NCBI GenBank assembly: GCA_903813345.2 | Contig: CAIIXF020000012.1 | Location: 27,666,684-27,730,683, forward strand | DNA: 64,000 nt | Source: Owenia fusiformis | Lineage: Eukaryota > Annelida > Polychaeta > Sabellida > Oweniidae | Direction of reading: 5' to 3' | In this document: one piece after another, positions 34,901 through 47,559 of the stretch | Layout: each line of letters opens with the position of its first letter | How positions within the stretch are numbered: the stretch's first letter is position 1 | The notes under the pieces: model-generated | What the model was told of the DNA's origin: nothing | The model's database searches: none | What the model saw: the letters and a program-made list of their open reading frames with translations, nothing else | Translations under genes and position numbers: made by a program

Positions 34901-37900
34901 AGTATTATACTCTTTTGTTGCTGCAATTAGATATTAGCAAGGGAACAAGCTCGACTATGACCCATAATTTGATGAAACAAAGCTGAGATCTCAAAGCACA
35001 TCAATGTTCAATTCCTACCTATATTACCATGGCATCTCATGGATGATAAGAAATGAGATGTCATGGTTTACCATGATGCTAATGATATTTAAAATTGTTA
35101 TTTATCGTCCAGAGTAAATTCATACCTAAAACCTAATTTTATAGAAAAGGCATTGTTGATTACTCGTTTATAACTTTTTTACATCTACACCCTTTTAGCT
35201 GTTTTATAAATGATTTTTTTAATTATTATTTTTTTTATAAATGATTCTTTTTAAGATGTTGTATTTGAAAACCACCGTAGATTTTGGTTACATTCCTCCG
35301 GATTAATCCTATAATTTCAGAATTCACGACCATTTTTATGTTTCCCCAAACTGTGAATGTTGCCATAGTTACACAATTAACACTACATGGTACATTGCAT
35401 TCTGGGAGAGAGGATAACCTACCATCAATTTTATGTTACTATTTTTTTTACTGCTACACTGGTAACTTATCAAACATTTTCATCACATCTTCTGGAACAC
35501 CAATGTTTGTAATATCCGTAACACTATATAAGACACACTGATCTGAATAATTCAGAGATTTCATGTTGAATTGTCCCATTTCCCTCCTGTTTTGTATTTT
35601 ATTTACCATCAATTAGGTAACCAATACCTACCATATTTCGAAGCCATGAATAACATACACAGGAACTGGTCATATTGCACAGATTGGATCAGTATTAGCT
35701 AGTCAGTATCACCTACAGTTTCTAGTTTCTGGTCCCATGAACATTATTTTGGATATGACTGGCACGGAACCCCTTGTTCTTCTGTATACATAGTATCCAA
35801 TTGAACACCCCAATTTTCCTAGTCCATCGGGTAAAGTAGGTCTGAGTAAGTGCTCTACAGCATAGCTAATCCATACACATGTATTATAGAGTTGACTCAT
35901 TGTACTTGTACAAGGAGTTGACCAATCAAACTTTGTTATTTATGGTCATGTGACATTATTTGACCAATCTCAGTTCATTATTCTTGGTCATGTGACCTCA
36001 TTTATGGCCTCATTGTAGGTAAGGTGATCACCATAGAACATCTGACTTCTAGGTATATAATCATAGGCCATTTTACCATTTTCGAAAGATAACTCACGGC
36101 GAAAATTGTTCAACCTTGCTGTATCAAATTAATGATTAAGTGCAACCACTCAAATTCTGATATTGCAGATTACCTTGGTAACGGAGTCTTCATAATACTT
36201 CAAGTCCAAATGTATATTATTACTTGGTCGATGGGTTCCAGTATATAGCAATATATTTAGATTGTTTTTCTCTGTTCTATGTAGTCCTATGTTATACATA
36301 TGTTTTCATTTTTAGATGTTTCCGAAATAACCACTATTTACACTGTATCTTATATACACTCATTTTCATAACCACATGTCATGGTTAAACTCTTGGATCA
36401 ATCTTAAACCACTATGTTTATCTTTATATTCCTATTGATTCACATCAATTCTCCATTTTGAAGCACTTTACTTCCACATTTTTACTTTGTGACCTCTCTC
36501 CCAATGAATGCATTCAAATATATACAATATCAACACAGCTTTTTTAGCATACAAGGGCTGTTCAAGAAAAAGTAATAACTGTGTACCATGTTACACTGAC
36601 TTACCACCAAATTTGTTGTAGCCCCCTCGACCGCCACTGTAAATACACATTCATTAGTTTCATATACTCAATACAAGGGGTCTTAATTCAGGCCCCTTCA
36701 AAGGAACAATAACTGTCAAGTCTTATATCATTAGTTTACCATCTGTAAAAACTGAATCACTCAATGCAACCAAATATGGTCATTACCAAAGTGGCATACA
36801 TTACCATAGTTGGTCTTTATTGTCAAGTCATACAAAAATGAATCTATTTCATGTTTCAAAAAAAACCCAAAAAATATATTCATTTTTACGTTACTTAATA
36901 ATATTTGGCAGGTCTAAAATGTATGCACAACAAATATTGTATTCCTTTAAACTTTGATCAAACAGCTAGTAGCAGTAATTTTTAAAAGAAAATCTGAGCT
37001 TTCATTTTGTGGAATTCCATAATCGTTATTTGCACTAATTGGCCATTGAACACCATAACCAAGTTATTGCACTGCAAAACTTGGTCACAGAATTGCATAA
37101 TTCAATCATTACACTGCACAACTTGTACATTATACATTCACGATTCATTGTTTACAGATGCTAAAGTATTGAGTATGTGAAACTAGGAGTGTTTTGATTC
37201 TCAGGATAAACAAAGTTGCTGGTTTCTTCATTATCTTCTGTGTATTATGATGTCATCCTATGCATTATGAGGTCATCCATTTAACGACTTGGTACACCAC
37301 AACCTTTCAACTAAGACTGATTTGCAATTAAATGCATTGCATTGCGTTAATACATTCGAAACCATGCAAAACAGTTACATTCCCCTTTTTTCTATTTCCC
37401 TCTGCCAACTATAGTTTTTCAAGAGTTGTGTCACTTAATCGCACATCGACCCTTGTTTCTTTATAAGAAGAAAAATTGGTATCCCAAGAATAAAATCATC
37501 AAATGTTTTAATGAATGTGTCATCAACTTGAATTTTGTTGTTCCCAGAACTTCACTGCCGAAATGTGATCTCAACAAGCAAAGTTTCAGAATTTTCAAAA
37601 TCCTATACCCAACTTTTAAATATCCTATTGGCCTAATAATCATGTCTTTAAATATCCCCTCTATTTTTAAAATACGGTTCAATTTTGAATATGACCCATT
37701 CTAAGAATGCCCCCAAATATTTGATTTTTCTTATATTTAAAGAATCCTTAAAACACAGATGTTAACCTGTGCATCATTATTTGTTGTATCTGAGTCCTGT
37801 GAAGAAATAGAACCATTGGTAAATAACACATATAAATAGAGATATGATAATATATATATAATAACAACAAGTCATAATAAAAAGTAACTGTGTTAGAACT

Positions 37901-40900
37901 ATACACCTTTCTGTAGTTTTTGTATAATATGCCTAACTCCCCATTTCTTTTTTTAGATTCACATCTTACACTTTTATAAACCTTACAAGCATGGTACAGC
38001 ATTTTGAAAAGAACCAACCAATAAAACGCATTACTGTTTTTGTTTTAACACCTAGCTATTTCGTATCTTTACTTTGACAGTAAACAATATGCAATTATGT
38101 CGATGTAGTCACCATATTGTTTGTGGATTGTTAATTTTTTGTTATTACCTGTGTTAAATCCACATATGTTTAAATTTGCAGTAATATTATAGTGTCTCGT
38201 TGTTGTTTTCTAGTGTATTTTAATAGTTAGACACAAAAGTAAATTATAACTTTCACCATTAGTCGTATGAAAATCTATATCATTTTTAAATCTTCATTTA
38301 CACCAAATATATGTGATCAGATTAACATGCATACGTATAAAGGTATTCTAACACCATTATTTGTTCGACCTATACCCATGATATTCTCTTTATTGGAAAG
38401 CAAGTGTTTCATTTCAGCCAATTGCTTTGAACACTTCTATTGTTTGGCTAACACAAGTTCATTATTCAACCTACATGTAGATATAAATGCATAGGGTTTC
38501 GCTCTAGTGCTGTAAAGATGTATTTCTTTGCTTTTAATATGTTACTCATACCCATGTTAATCTTGAAGTTGGATTCTTTTTATGACACATTTGCTAATAG
38601 AAATATACCAGTGTTTCTCTACAGCAATACTGGGTGGTGAAAACACCACTCTGGTATAAGTTGAACCAATCAGCTTAGTTTAAGCACTGCCCAGATTGCA
38701 ATAATTTTACTTAGACACTCTTGCGTTTTTGTTGAAATAGTAGCAGATAAACTTTGTCTACCACTCATTAGGTATTTCCTAACAATAGCTATACCTGAAA
38801 TGATTAATGGTATCTATGTCTTTTTAATATTGACACCTCGAAGCGGCAACATGTTCTAGGATTTTTTGTAGGGAGGATTTTGCTGTCTTTTGAGACTGCC
38901 TTTTCAAATTTTGTGATTTTTGTGTAATATTTTAGTGTTTTATTTTCATTTATGGTGCGGCATAATAAGATTTGGCAAATTTCCATTCAACATTTTCAGG
39001 ATTTATGTTTTTGATTGAGGATTTTAGGGAGCACATAGAATTATTGGATGAGCATTTTTGTGTTATGGCTACACTTTAGAGATCACAATATGAGCATGTC
39101 CGTTCAGTTCCTTCAGAATGAAATTCCTAGAAATTACAACTTGACAAAAATTAATTTTTTGTTTTGTTGGCACAACTTCTATCAAGATTCAAGATGATGA
39201 CTATGATCAATACTTTGCAAAAGGCTACTTTATTTACTGACTTACATAGGGGAGAACAATATAACAAACCTTAAGTTAAATTGACAATAGAAAAAGAAAA
39301 TTATATCATAAATGTACCAGTGTTTGTATAAAGATCAATTTAATGGAATGATAAAAAAGTTGAAATGCTAACATTCATAAAAGATTGTAAGGACTGAAGT
39401 GAAGTCAGAAACAAGAATTTTTTTTGTTCAATAGGAAGGAAAAATAACTGAATGTGTCAGTTTCTAGTCTATCTACCCACATTGCTATCTAATTCAAATG
39501 TGGTAGGCACCAATGATTCGATGGCTACTCTGCACACTTCGTGCACAGTATTTTGATAGCAGTTTTCTTAGATCGCAGACCCAACCAAATGAAACAGCGA
39601 AAAATAACCATGAGGACGTGTCAGTCAACCAATCACCTTTAATATTATTTGTCCGTGACAAATGTAGCTACCTTAAACCAGAGGTTCTTTTCAAATTACC
39701 GTACCATGCTTTTTTACTCATAATATACCAAAAATGAAGTAAAGTCACAAAATTCTGGATTTAAAAGCTTTTTCCTCAGTACTTATCAACTAACCTGGTA
39801 TTTACCAAGTTTTCAATATAAATTTCAACTAAAATCAAAGTGATGCTTACCCTCCATAGCCACCACCGCCTCTTGATCCACCATCTCTACCACCATCACG
39901 GTTACCATAGCCACCACTTCCTCCACGGTAGCCACCACCACCGCCGCCACTTGATCCGTATCCACCGCCACTGCTTGACTGATCTGATGAGCCATAGCTG
40001 TTATAGCCGCCTTGTGACTGCTGCCCGTAGCTTCCGCCACCTGGAACAACATAACAATCAAGAAGGGTTAGACTTATGAACACTAGTTAAACTTACCCTA
40101 TCATTGTATGTTAAAGTTAATAAGCCCCAGCAATTTCCAAATAAAGCGCATGCACATATAGTCATATGCATTTACTGGTAAGTGCTATAAGGATTTAGGC
40201 AACCTATGATATATAGGTATCATCTTTTCTATACATTATATATATTTAGACAATTAATCTCGGTAAAAAAAATTTTTCAGAATTTTTTTTCAGATATGAT
40301 CTCAATCTCTCAGAAAATGGATATCTAGGGGGTTACATTGAAGTTTTCATTACCTAAATGTTCTTTTGTTTCAACTGCTATATAGTAAAAAATGATTCCA
40401 TCAACTTTGCCTTTTGATTTTTTATTTATTTTGAAAGTTCTAAATGAAAAAAAAACTTCTAATGAACCCCTGAATTTATTGACATGATATCAAGATACTT
40501 TGACTAAGTATACAACTGATGGTATTAAAATCCTTACAGCATTTTACATCATATTATTTTTCATATCACAATTTTGATCTCTGAAAAGGGCTGAAAATCA
40601 ATGTTACAATACAATCAAGAGCAACTCTCAAAACCAACTGTGAAATATCTAAATATAAGAAGATATCATTAGCTGTACATTTTTAACAAATTAACATTAT
40701 CACATATCTACATAAAACCAGCAATAGATGATGCAGTCGAGTTATTATTTGAAAAAATTGACATTTCTTCAACGGAACACTTTCTGAATTTAGAGCAATT
40801 GAAAAAGAAAATAACTTTTATTCACTTTAAGTACATTCCTTGAAAAATGGTTCATTTTTAAATCTGTGGAGTTTTCCGACGGAGTTCCAATGAATGCATC

Positions 40901-43900
40901 AACTAGAGCTTGATTTGTGCATTACATACAACTATACGTTAAATCATTACTTTGTTGCCCATAGCCACCCTGTTGTTGCCCGTAGCTACCACTCTGCTCA
41001 GCTGGTTGGCCGTAACTTTGCTGCCCATAGCCCTGGGAAGGAGCTTGGCCGTATTGACTCGTGGGCGGGGCTGTAAATAATACCCAGCAGAGGGGGTCAA
41101 TAATTGAGACAGGACATACTTCTTAATCTGTAGGGTTAAGAGTTATGAATGCCAAATGGAGGTTTAGAGATTGTATAGTTAGAATTACAGGAAAGGAACA
41201 TAAGTTACTTCGTAAAATATGGATTTTCTGGTGAATAGAAAATCAACATTTTCCAAATTCATTTATGAGGGACAGATGGGGTTTTAACCATTATTGTTCT
41301 CTGCCCAATCACATGTTATAAAATTAATGATTGAAAATTTTTTATACCAATCCAATTACTGGACTCCTTGCATGATACATGCCTACCTACCAAGTAAAGT
41401 TCATATTCTGAACCTAAGTTACACAAGTTCTTAATAAATATGACAAACCTCTGCTGTCTTATTCCTTCATTTTCACCTATTTTGAATGCATTAAACTTGA
41501 AATCAATAGTTGTTTATACTATGGATTGATTTCAAAGGTTAAACAGTTGTGAATGGATTTTGACATTTGAAAATGAACTTCTTCTGTCCGGAACTGTCAA
41601 GAACTGAAATTTTTTACAGCTTTAACACTGTTTTTCCACTGAGATTGTTGACATTTGAGCATAACACCCCCAAAAATATGACTATTGATTTCAAGAATTT
41701 TGTATACACAATACTTGAAGAAATCCCTTATAATTATATCTTACCTGAGGTTAAACAAGACAAATATAATATCTACAACATACAATAGTTTTAAATACCA
41801 AAATACTAGACAATGTAATTGATGGATAGTTCAACCTAGTGATGGACAGTATGCTCCATAATAGGCAAAAATGTGCAAAGATTTACAAGTGAAAATTTAG
41901 AACTAAGAACCGTCTAATATAATACAACCAATATAAAATATATATTCTACTGGTATCTATAATTTAATATTAATTTTCACTGTACAACAGCTTGTGGGAC
42001 GCCTAGAATGGTTGTTCCAAATGGAACAAGTATACATGCATTTACCTTGCGAATAAAAATCATCCCCTAAAATGAAGATTAGAGCTAGATTTTAAAATTC
42101 ACTCATATTTGATTCTCCTTTTTGCCAAACAGTCCTTCTCTGACTGAATAAATGACTTTTACAATATTTGTGTCTAATGTTTTTGCTTATAGCAGAGAAA
42201 TCTAAAAATTGACTCAGAAAAAATAATTTCTTAGAAAACTTGAAGGACTTAGGAGTGAGATATCCTACAAACCAGAACTTTGTTTAGTTTATCACTTTGA
42301 TTATTAATTCAACTGATGTTTTCAAAGCTAGAAAAGAATAAAATTGGATCATTATGACAGCCAATAATCACTTCTACATGTGTGATATTTAATACGAACA
42401 CCAGTAAAGACAAAATCAATCTCACAAATATAAGAACGTAGTCTTTATGCAAATAATGTAGGTCGCCTGACCATATTAGCCAATAACAAATGCTATCACA
42501 TTAAATGTGCATAAAAACTTGAATTATGATAAGTATGTTCCATAATCCCAAATTCATGAGTCTACTCACCGGACTGCTGTCCATATGAACCCCCGGATTG
42601 CTGTCCATAGCCTGATGCAGCCTGCTGTCCGTAACCAGCAGAAGACCCATTACTAGCTGGCTGTTGTCCATATCCTGCGGCTGGCGGTTGTGTCTGTGCA
42701 CTGTAGTCGTAACCACCTGTAGTTTGAGCTGGCTGTCCATAGCCACTTGCTGCTGGGGGAGCAGCCTGTAGGTACATGATAGAAGTTATTGTATTGCACT
42801 CTGATAATTGCACTTTTGTTTAGTTGCAATTTTACTTACGTCCGTTTTGTTCTTTTGAATGACTACTTTGTAAAAGTTTTATCTCTGATTTTTTGTCTAT
42901 AAGTTCTTTCAAGTGTATTTTGGAATTTGTTTAATTTGGAACAAAACTTCAATATCTTATATTTCCGCAGCTCTTATAAATGTAACATGTTCAGTCTCCC
43001 AGTTCCTTAGTTATACTGATTTCTAAATAAACAGATGTCATATTTAGCTTCCTTTGTTAGTTTGTAATAATTAAAATTGGCCAATTAGAGATGTATACTA
43101 AGGAAGCCAGGTAGCCAGCTACCTAATTATTACCCACTAAGAAGCTTATTATTCATAATATGCCAAACTGTTAGGAAAACATTGAATCAATCACAAATGA
43201 TAACAACTCCAAACATCTCTAATTGGCTGGATAGTAAAACCACAGTAATTCTACATTTTCACAAAAAGTTGTTAGCTTTTCATCAAAATATTTTGATTCT
43301 GAAATAGCTGCACAATTTGAACATGAAAATTAAAAAATATTGTCCATTTCATCAATTTGGAACAGGTAATTATAATCATGAAATTGACATAAAGAACATA
43401 TTTACACCAATGATTTACAGTAATATTTTACATGTTACTAACTTACCGTTTGCTGGCTGTATCCTCCTGCAGCAGGCTGCTGGTAAGATGCACTCTGATC
43501 TGCTGCTGGTTGTTGGCCATAGCCTGAATAACCCCCATACCTTTCAAAGAGAGAAGACCACATATAAAAGGGTATAAATAAGTTACAACTAAATTTAGCT
43601 GCCTAACAATTTTGATTTGTCCAAACCTGTATATTCACTGTATACTTATATTCATGAAATAAATGTATAGATTAATAAAAGTTTGATGATCGTCTGGACA
43701 TTAACAAGGATTCTTAAAACGGACATACCTCAAAGAACAAGGGGGAATTATCAGTACATTACAACAATATTCTCAGAGTAGATACTAACTAGGGGTACCG
43801 CGATACGAGAAATTGAATATCGATTCGTATCTATGATACTGACCTCACGATACAATACACTGATACAGCGTAAATTGAAGTAAAACTGAATTTTTCAAAC

Positions 43901-46900
43901 GTGTAAAGCCGGAAGTACTTCAGCCGAATTACGTTAATTTCACATCATGACAAATAAAGGTGTAAAATATGCTAACATCGATTAAGACATCTTAACAATG
44001 TGTGATATTCGGGAACTAGAGGGGCAAACGAAGGCGGCAAGCAAGATACGTAACTATGACTGTCTGTCATCTCTAAGCGCTGAGTTTTTCCCTTCCTTTG
44101 GGTAAGTAAGAAGGGACTTCCGGTCAAAAAACGATACGACCGATATTCATTTTATGTATCGATACAGCTCGTATCGGAGGTGAATTGCTCGAGTGCTCGT
44201 GGTACTCCTAATACTAACATGCCCCTTATCTATGATATTGATCAACAATTTGGTTGGTGAAAGGTATTTTAGGTGTTTCCTTCACTTTTATAATTGTTCA
44301 TACACAACAATGAGAAATTTGACAGGTTTTTACTATTCAAATGTTCAAGTCACTATCAAAAGGAACATGTATATTTCTACAACAGACACTGCCCCCAGGA
44401 TTCCGTGTTTGCAGAGCGCGGACGGAATTTGCCTCTGCCCGCGGAATTGCAGAATCAACTATTTTGGTCAATTTCCGCGGAATTTTCCGCAGAATCCATA
44501 TATTTTCCAAAAGTTTAAAAAGTCAGTCTTACCTGTAACAATTTGACACGTTTTCAGTCAAATCCCTTGCAGAAATAACCCAAATTATGCGAAGTGAAAA
44601 TTCTAAACGCCATCGTTTGATTTCTGCCGTTAGATGGCAGCATGTATGTAGTGACTGACTACCTGACTATCACGATATTTTCCCGTTTACTGGTTCGAAA
44701 ACCATTAGTTTTTCTTTCGGTTCTCGTCAGAAAGTTAAACAAAGACATAAATTAACAAGGCATTAACATGACAAAATGTCACCACCTAGTTGCTCACAAT
44801 ATTATGAGTTCAAACTTAAGTCAGATTTGAATTTCTGAGAACTTGTTAAGTCAAATTTGAACTTCTGAAAAGATGTAGATGATTTTGAAAAAAAAAAAAT
44901 TTGGTCAATTTGAAGCAAGTTGAAAACAGACCTTTTTGACCTTTTTTGACCTTGAGAAGGTCATTAAAGGTCAAATGTCAAATCTAAAGTCAGATTTGAA
45001 TTTCTGAGAACATGTAGATGATTTTGAAAAAAAAATTAGTCAATTTGAAGCAAGTTGAAAAAAGACCTTTTTGACCTTTTTTGACCTTGAGAAGGTAATT
45101 GAAGGTCAAATGTCAAATCTTAAGTCATATTTGAATTTCTGAGAACATGTAGATGATTTTGAAAATTTTTTTAGTCAATTTGAAGCAAGATGAAAAAATA
45201 CCTTTTTGACCTTTTTTGACATTGAGAAGGTCATTGAAGGTCAAATGTCAAATCTAAAGTCAGATTTGAATTTCTGAGAACATGTAGATGATTTTGAAAA
45301 AAAAATTTAGTCAATTTGAAGCAAGTTGAAAAAATACCTTTTTGACCTTTTTTGACTTTGAGAAGGTCATTGAAGGTCAAATGTCAAATTTTAAGTCAAA
45401 TCTAAAGTCAGATTTGAATTTCTGAGAACACGTAAATGATTTTGAAATTTTTTTTAGTCAATTTGAAGCAAGTTGAAAACAGACCTTTTTGACCTTTTTG
45501 ACCTTGAGAAGGTCATTAAAGGTCAAATGTCAAATCTAAAGTCAGATTTGAATTTCTGAGAACATGTAGATGATTTTGAAAAAAAAAATTAGTCAATTCG
45601 AAGCAAGTTGAAAAAAGACCTTTATGACCTTTTTTGACCTTGAGAAGGTCATTGAAGGTCAAATGTCAAATCTAAAGTCATATTTGAATTTCTGAGAACA
45701 TGTAGATGATTTTGAAAAAAAATTTAGTCAATTTGAAGCAAGTTGAAAAAAGACCTTTTTGACCTTTTTTGACTTTGAGAAGGTCATTGAAGGTCAAATG
45801 TCAAATCTTAAGTCAAATCTAAAGTCAGATTTGAATTTCTGAGAACACGTAGATGATTTTGAAAAAAAATTTTAGTCAATTTGAAGCAAGTTGAAAACAG
45901 ACCTTTTTGACCTTTTTTGACCTTGAGAAGGTCATTGAAGGTCAAATCCTAAGTCAAATCTTAAGTCAGATTTGAATTTCTGAGAACACGTAGATGATTT
46001 TGAAAAAAAAATTTAGTCAATTTGAAGCAAGTTGAAAACAGACCTTTTTGACCTTTTTTGACCTTGAGAAGGTCATTGAAGGTCAAATGTCAAATCTAAA
46101 GTCAGATTTGAAGGTCAAATCTCAAATCTTAAGTCAGATTTGAATTTCTGAGAACATGTAGATGATTTTGAAAAAAAAATTAGTCAATGTGAAACAAGTT
46201 GAAAAAAGACCTTTTTGACCTTGAGAAGGTCATTGAAGGTCAAATGTCAAATCTAAAGTCAGATTTGAACTTCTGAGAACATGTAGATGATTTAGAAAAA
46301 AATTGAAGTCAGTCTAAACAGTATTTGTTAAGTTATAGGAAGTTGTAAGAAATTGTTACAGACGCCAACCGCCGGACGCCAACCACCAACCACCAACCGC
46401 CGGACGCCGTCGCAAAAAAACGGAGACCATAACAATATTGTCACCACTTTTGGTGGTGACATAATAACAGTTATTTATATTATATAAAAAAATGCTGCGA
46501 ATATCCGCGGAATTTCTGCAGAATCAGCCCTTTCTTCTTGCAGAATTCACTAATTTCACTTGCAGAATTGAGCATTTTAACTTGCAGAAAACTGGGGGGA
46601 GTGAACAGAGCAGTCTACTCACCCCTGCTGTTGGGTTGCCCCAGCTGTCCCTCCGTAATTGTATTCTGGAAAAGAAACACACAATTCATTGTTATTTTTC
46701 CAAAGGAGAAAAAACTTGAAGAACAACATAAGGATCATTTGTCGATCGATCAAAAATCTGGAACAGGCACACTTTGTCCATTTCTAAAGAGGTAATCAAT
46801 AAAATCAAAATGTGGATCTCTTTCATGAGTCTCGCATGTAAAACAGTGAAAGTACATAATCTTTAGTTTATTAAGTCAGGACCATGGTCAAACAAAGTAC

Positions 46901-47491
46901 TTTATGTACAGGGGCAGTACCCCCATAAATTTGGGGTTGTAGGCTAATACAAAACTCAATAAATCTATTTCTAGACACATCATGCATGGCTACACCAATG
47001 ATGAGCGTAACCTGCCATTCAATAGATGAATTTCTCTACATCGAATAGAATAATTATCCAAACTATAACAATGAAATGTTTATTCCACACATGTTCAACT
47101 CGGGTAAAATCTAGGTCAAATTCAGATTAGAACAAGCAGTTTGAAAATTCAAACCAAAAAAGGAAAGAAAATGAATAAATAAAAAGTGCAACGAGTCCAA
47201 GTATTTGAGAAATCCATGTTTATAGTATATTTAATCGGTCAATGAAGGAGAAAATCTAAATTTGCGCACCGAACAAGACCACGCTTCTTTGTTCTGCCAG
47301 CCATTTTGAATTTTTTTTTCTTTATTGCACGGCAATATCTCGCTAAAGTATGGGTATATTTGAATAATTAGCACACTAATATTACCTTCGAAAGTGTATC
47401 ATTCAATAAAACATGATATTTGCATTGTTGTACGCTTACATTTTGTCTGAAATCAAATTTAAAACACAAAATTTTACTTACGATCTGCCAT
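28974..47491 (-). CDS. FET-family RNA-binding protein (FUS/EWSR1/TAF15 homologue), 13 coding exons, complete
   Basis: Coding exons in order: 47491-47482, 46665-46623, 43540-43447, 42765-42570, 41070-40951, 40040-39851, 36636-36605, 32829-32702, 32093-31964, 30519-30229, 29857-29792, 29409-29352, 29004-28974. All have GT/AG borders and matching phases, and total 1389 nt (462 residues plus stop). Order: Gln/Gly/Tyr/Ser low-complexity region (1-217), short RGG, RRM (about 245-330), RGG, RanBP2-type zinc finger (about 376-403), RGG, and the C-terminus GRGRPGPY, which resembles the PY nuclear localisation signal of FUS. FET proteins bind RNA and RNA polymerase II and act in transcription, splicing and condensates in the nucleus. 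It is the only FET gene here, so no one-to-one vertebrate name is given. Confidence 0.95.
30229..30519 (-). other. FET exon 10: RGG box and RanBP2-type zinc finger
   Basis: The exon ends the RRM, continues into FRGG/RGG repeats and then encodes [20 protein letters not shown] followed by NRC, a C-x4-C-x10-C-x2-C finger as in FUS and TAF15. Opposite-strand Pro/His-rich frames here are shadows. Confidence 0.93.
30999..31094. repeat. Six tandem copies of a ~16-bp repeat in a FET intron
   Basis: The unit is CCCATGGTCGATATAAT with small variations. CCATGG is itself a palindrome. It is a short minisatellite without coding meaning. Confidence 0.8.
31723..31950 (+). mobile_element. Helentron/pearl-like element, copy B, with hairpin end quadruplicated
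   Basis: It starts AACAAGGCATTAACATAC, then TGTCACCACCTG, and ends with four tandem 34-bp copies of a hairpin (TGTCACCACTTGTGGTGGTGAC plus AAAATAACAATA). A single hairpin is the usual end in the other copies. It lies in the FET intron directly downstream of exon 9. Confidence 0.7.
31964..32829 (-). other. RRM exons of the FET gene
   Basis: Exons 8 and 9 encode the RNA-recognition motif: [13 protein letters not shown] (RNP2 strand), a [14 protein letters not shown] segment with the paired Lys of the FET-specific KK loop, [17 protein letters not shown] (RNP1 region; FET proteins have KGEATV here) and AAINWF. The last strand ([11 protein letters not shown]) is in exon 10. The exon break before the KK loop falls between codons. 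Confidence 0.92.
32562..32635. mobile_element. Tiny mariner-like MITE (about 74 bp)
   Basis: TACAGGGCGTCATTAAGTC faces GACTTTATGGACACCCTGTA. The TA at each end fits a Tc1/mariner target site. It is located in the FET intron between exons 8 and 9. Confidence 0.6.
33760..34640. repeat. Degenerate ~110-bp tandem repeats in a FET intron
   Basis: Successive units share TTAATGAATTACAC, a TTTATATAGAACT-like segment, TGATGAATTCCT and ATATTGTAACC. They are strongly diverged. A run of alternating A and T lies at about 34020-34039. Flanking intron (34640-36600) shows nothing else that I can name. Confidence 0.6.
36637..39850 (-). other. FET intron 6, no embedded gene seen
   Basis: About 3.2 kb of AT-rich intron between exons 6 and 7. 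Short frames on both strands have no recognisable domain. It may contain small nested repeats, but none with clear ends. Confidence 0.45.
43079..43227. repeat. Short inverted repeat pair in a FET intron
   Basis: GCCAATTAGAGATG (about 43079) is mirrored by CATCTCTAATTGGC (about 43214). Probably a ~150-bp MITE. Confidence 0.45.
43782..44218. mobile_element. hAT-type MITE with perfect 8-bp target duplication
   Basis: The element (43790-44210) begins TAGGGGTACCGCGATACGAG and ends CTCGTGGTACTCCTA. Both sides carry ATACTAAC (43782-43789 and 44211-44218). Internal palindromic words around CGATACG/CGTATCG occur near both ends. An 8-bp duplication is the hAT hallmark (known). It sits in the intron between FET exons 2 and 3. 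Confidence 0.85.
44387..46601. mobile_element. Outer element with CACTGCCCCCAG ends, split by copy C of the Helentron-like family
   Basis: The left part begins CACTGCCCCCAGGATTCCG; the right part ends CTGGGGGGAGTG, an imperfect inverse. Both halves are rich in GCGGAATTTCCGCAGAAT-like words. The family copy at 44754-46469 interrupts it. The right end lies only 16 bp from the donor edge of FET exon 2. Confidence 0.5.
44754..46469 (+). mobile_element. Minisatellite-bearing Helentron/pearl-like element, copy C, complete
   Basis: It starts AACAAGGCATTAACATGACA then TGTCACCACC, and ends with a stem-loop TGTCACCACTTTTGGTGGTGAC followed by ATAATAACA. Between lie about ten ~140-bp units of the same minisatellite as 7510-9000 in reverse complement (GAAGCAAGTTGAAAA, CCTTTTTGACCTTTTTTGAC, GTCAGATTTGAATTTCTGAG), then a GCCGGACGCCAACC-rich tail. 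Subterminal inverted repeats, a 3' hairpin and an internal repeat array fit Helentron-derived elements such as DINE/pearl (inference). Confidence 0.75.
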
Positions 47492-47519
47492 GTTTTGTGA
47501 AGAAGCGGTAAAGAAATTG

Positions 47520-47544
47520 TCACGTGATGCCGAAAGTCACGTGA
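47520..47544 (-). promoter_or_regulatory. Paired E-boxes upstream of the FET gene
   Basis: Two identical copies of GTCACGTGAT (palindromic core TCACGTGA at 47520-47527 and 47537-47544) lie about 30-55 bp upstream of the start codon. This is the binding site type of bHLH-zip factors such as USF, MITF/TFE and MAX (known). They probably lie in the promoter or 5' UTR. Confidence 0.55.
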
Positions 47545-47559
47545 TTAATTATCTAAATT

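Larger units (their letters stand above)
39851..46665 (-). other. Low-complexity (prion-like) exons of the FET gene
   Basis: Exons 2-6 encode repeated [10 protein letters not shown] and SGYGQ motifs, then Gly-rich [14 protein letters not shown]. Tyr-rich repeats of this kind drive phase separation and transcriptional activation in FET proteins (known). The repeats are divided over five small exons separated by transposon-filled introns. Confidence 0.9.
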
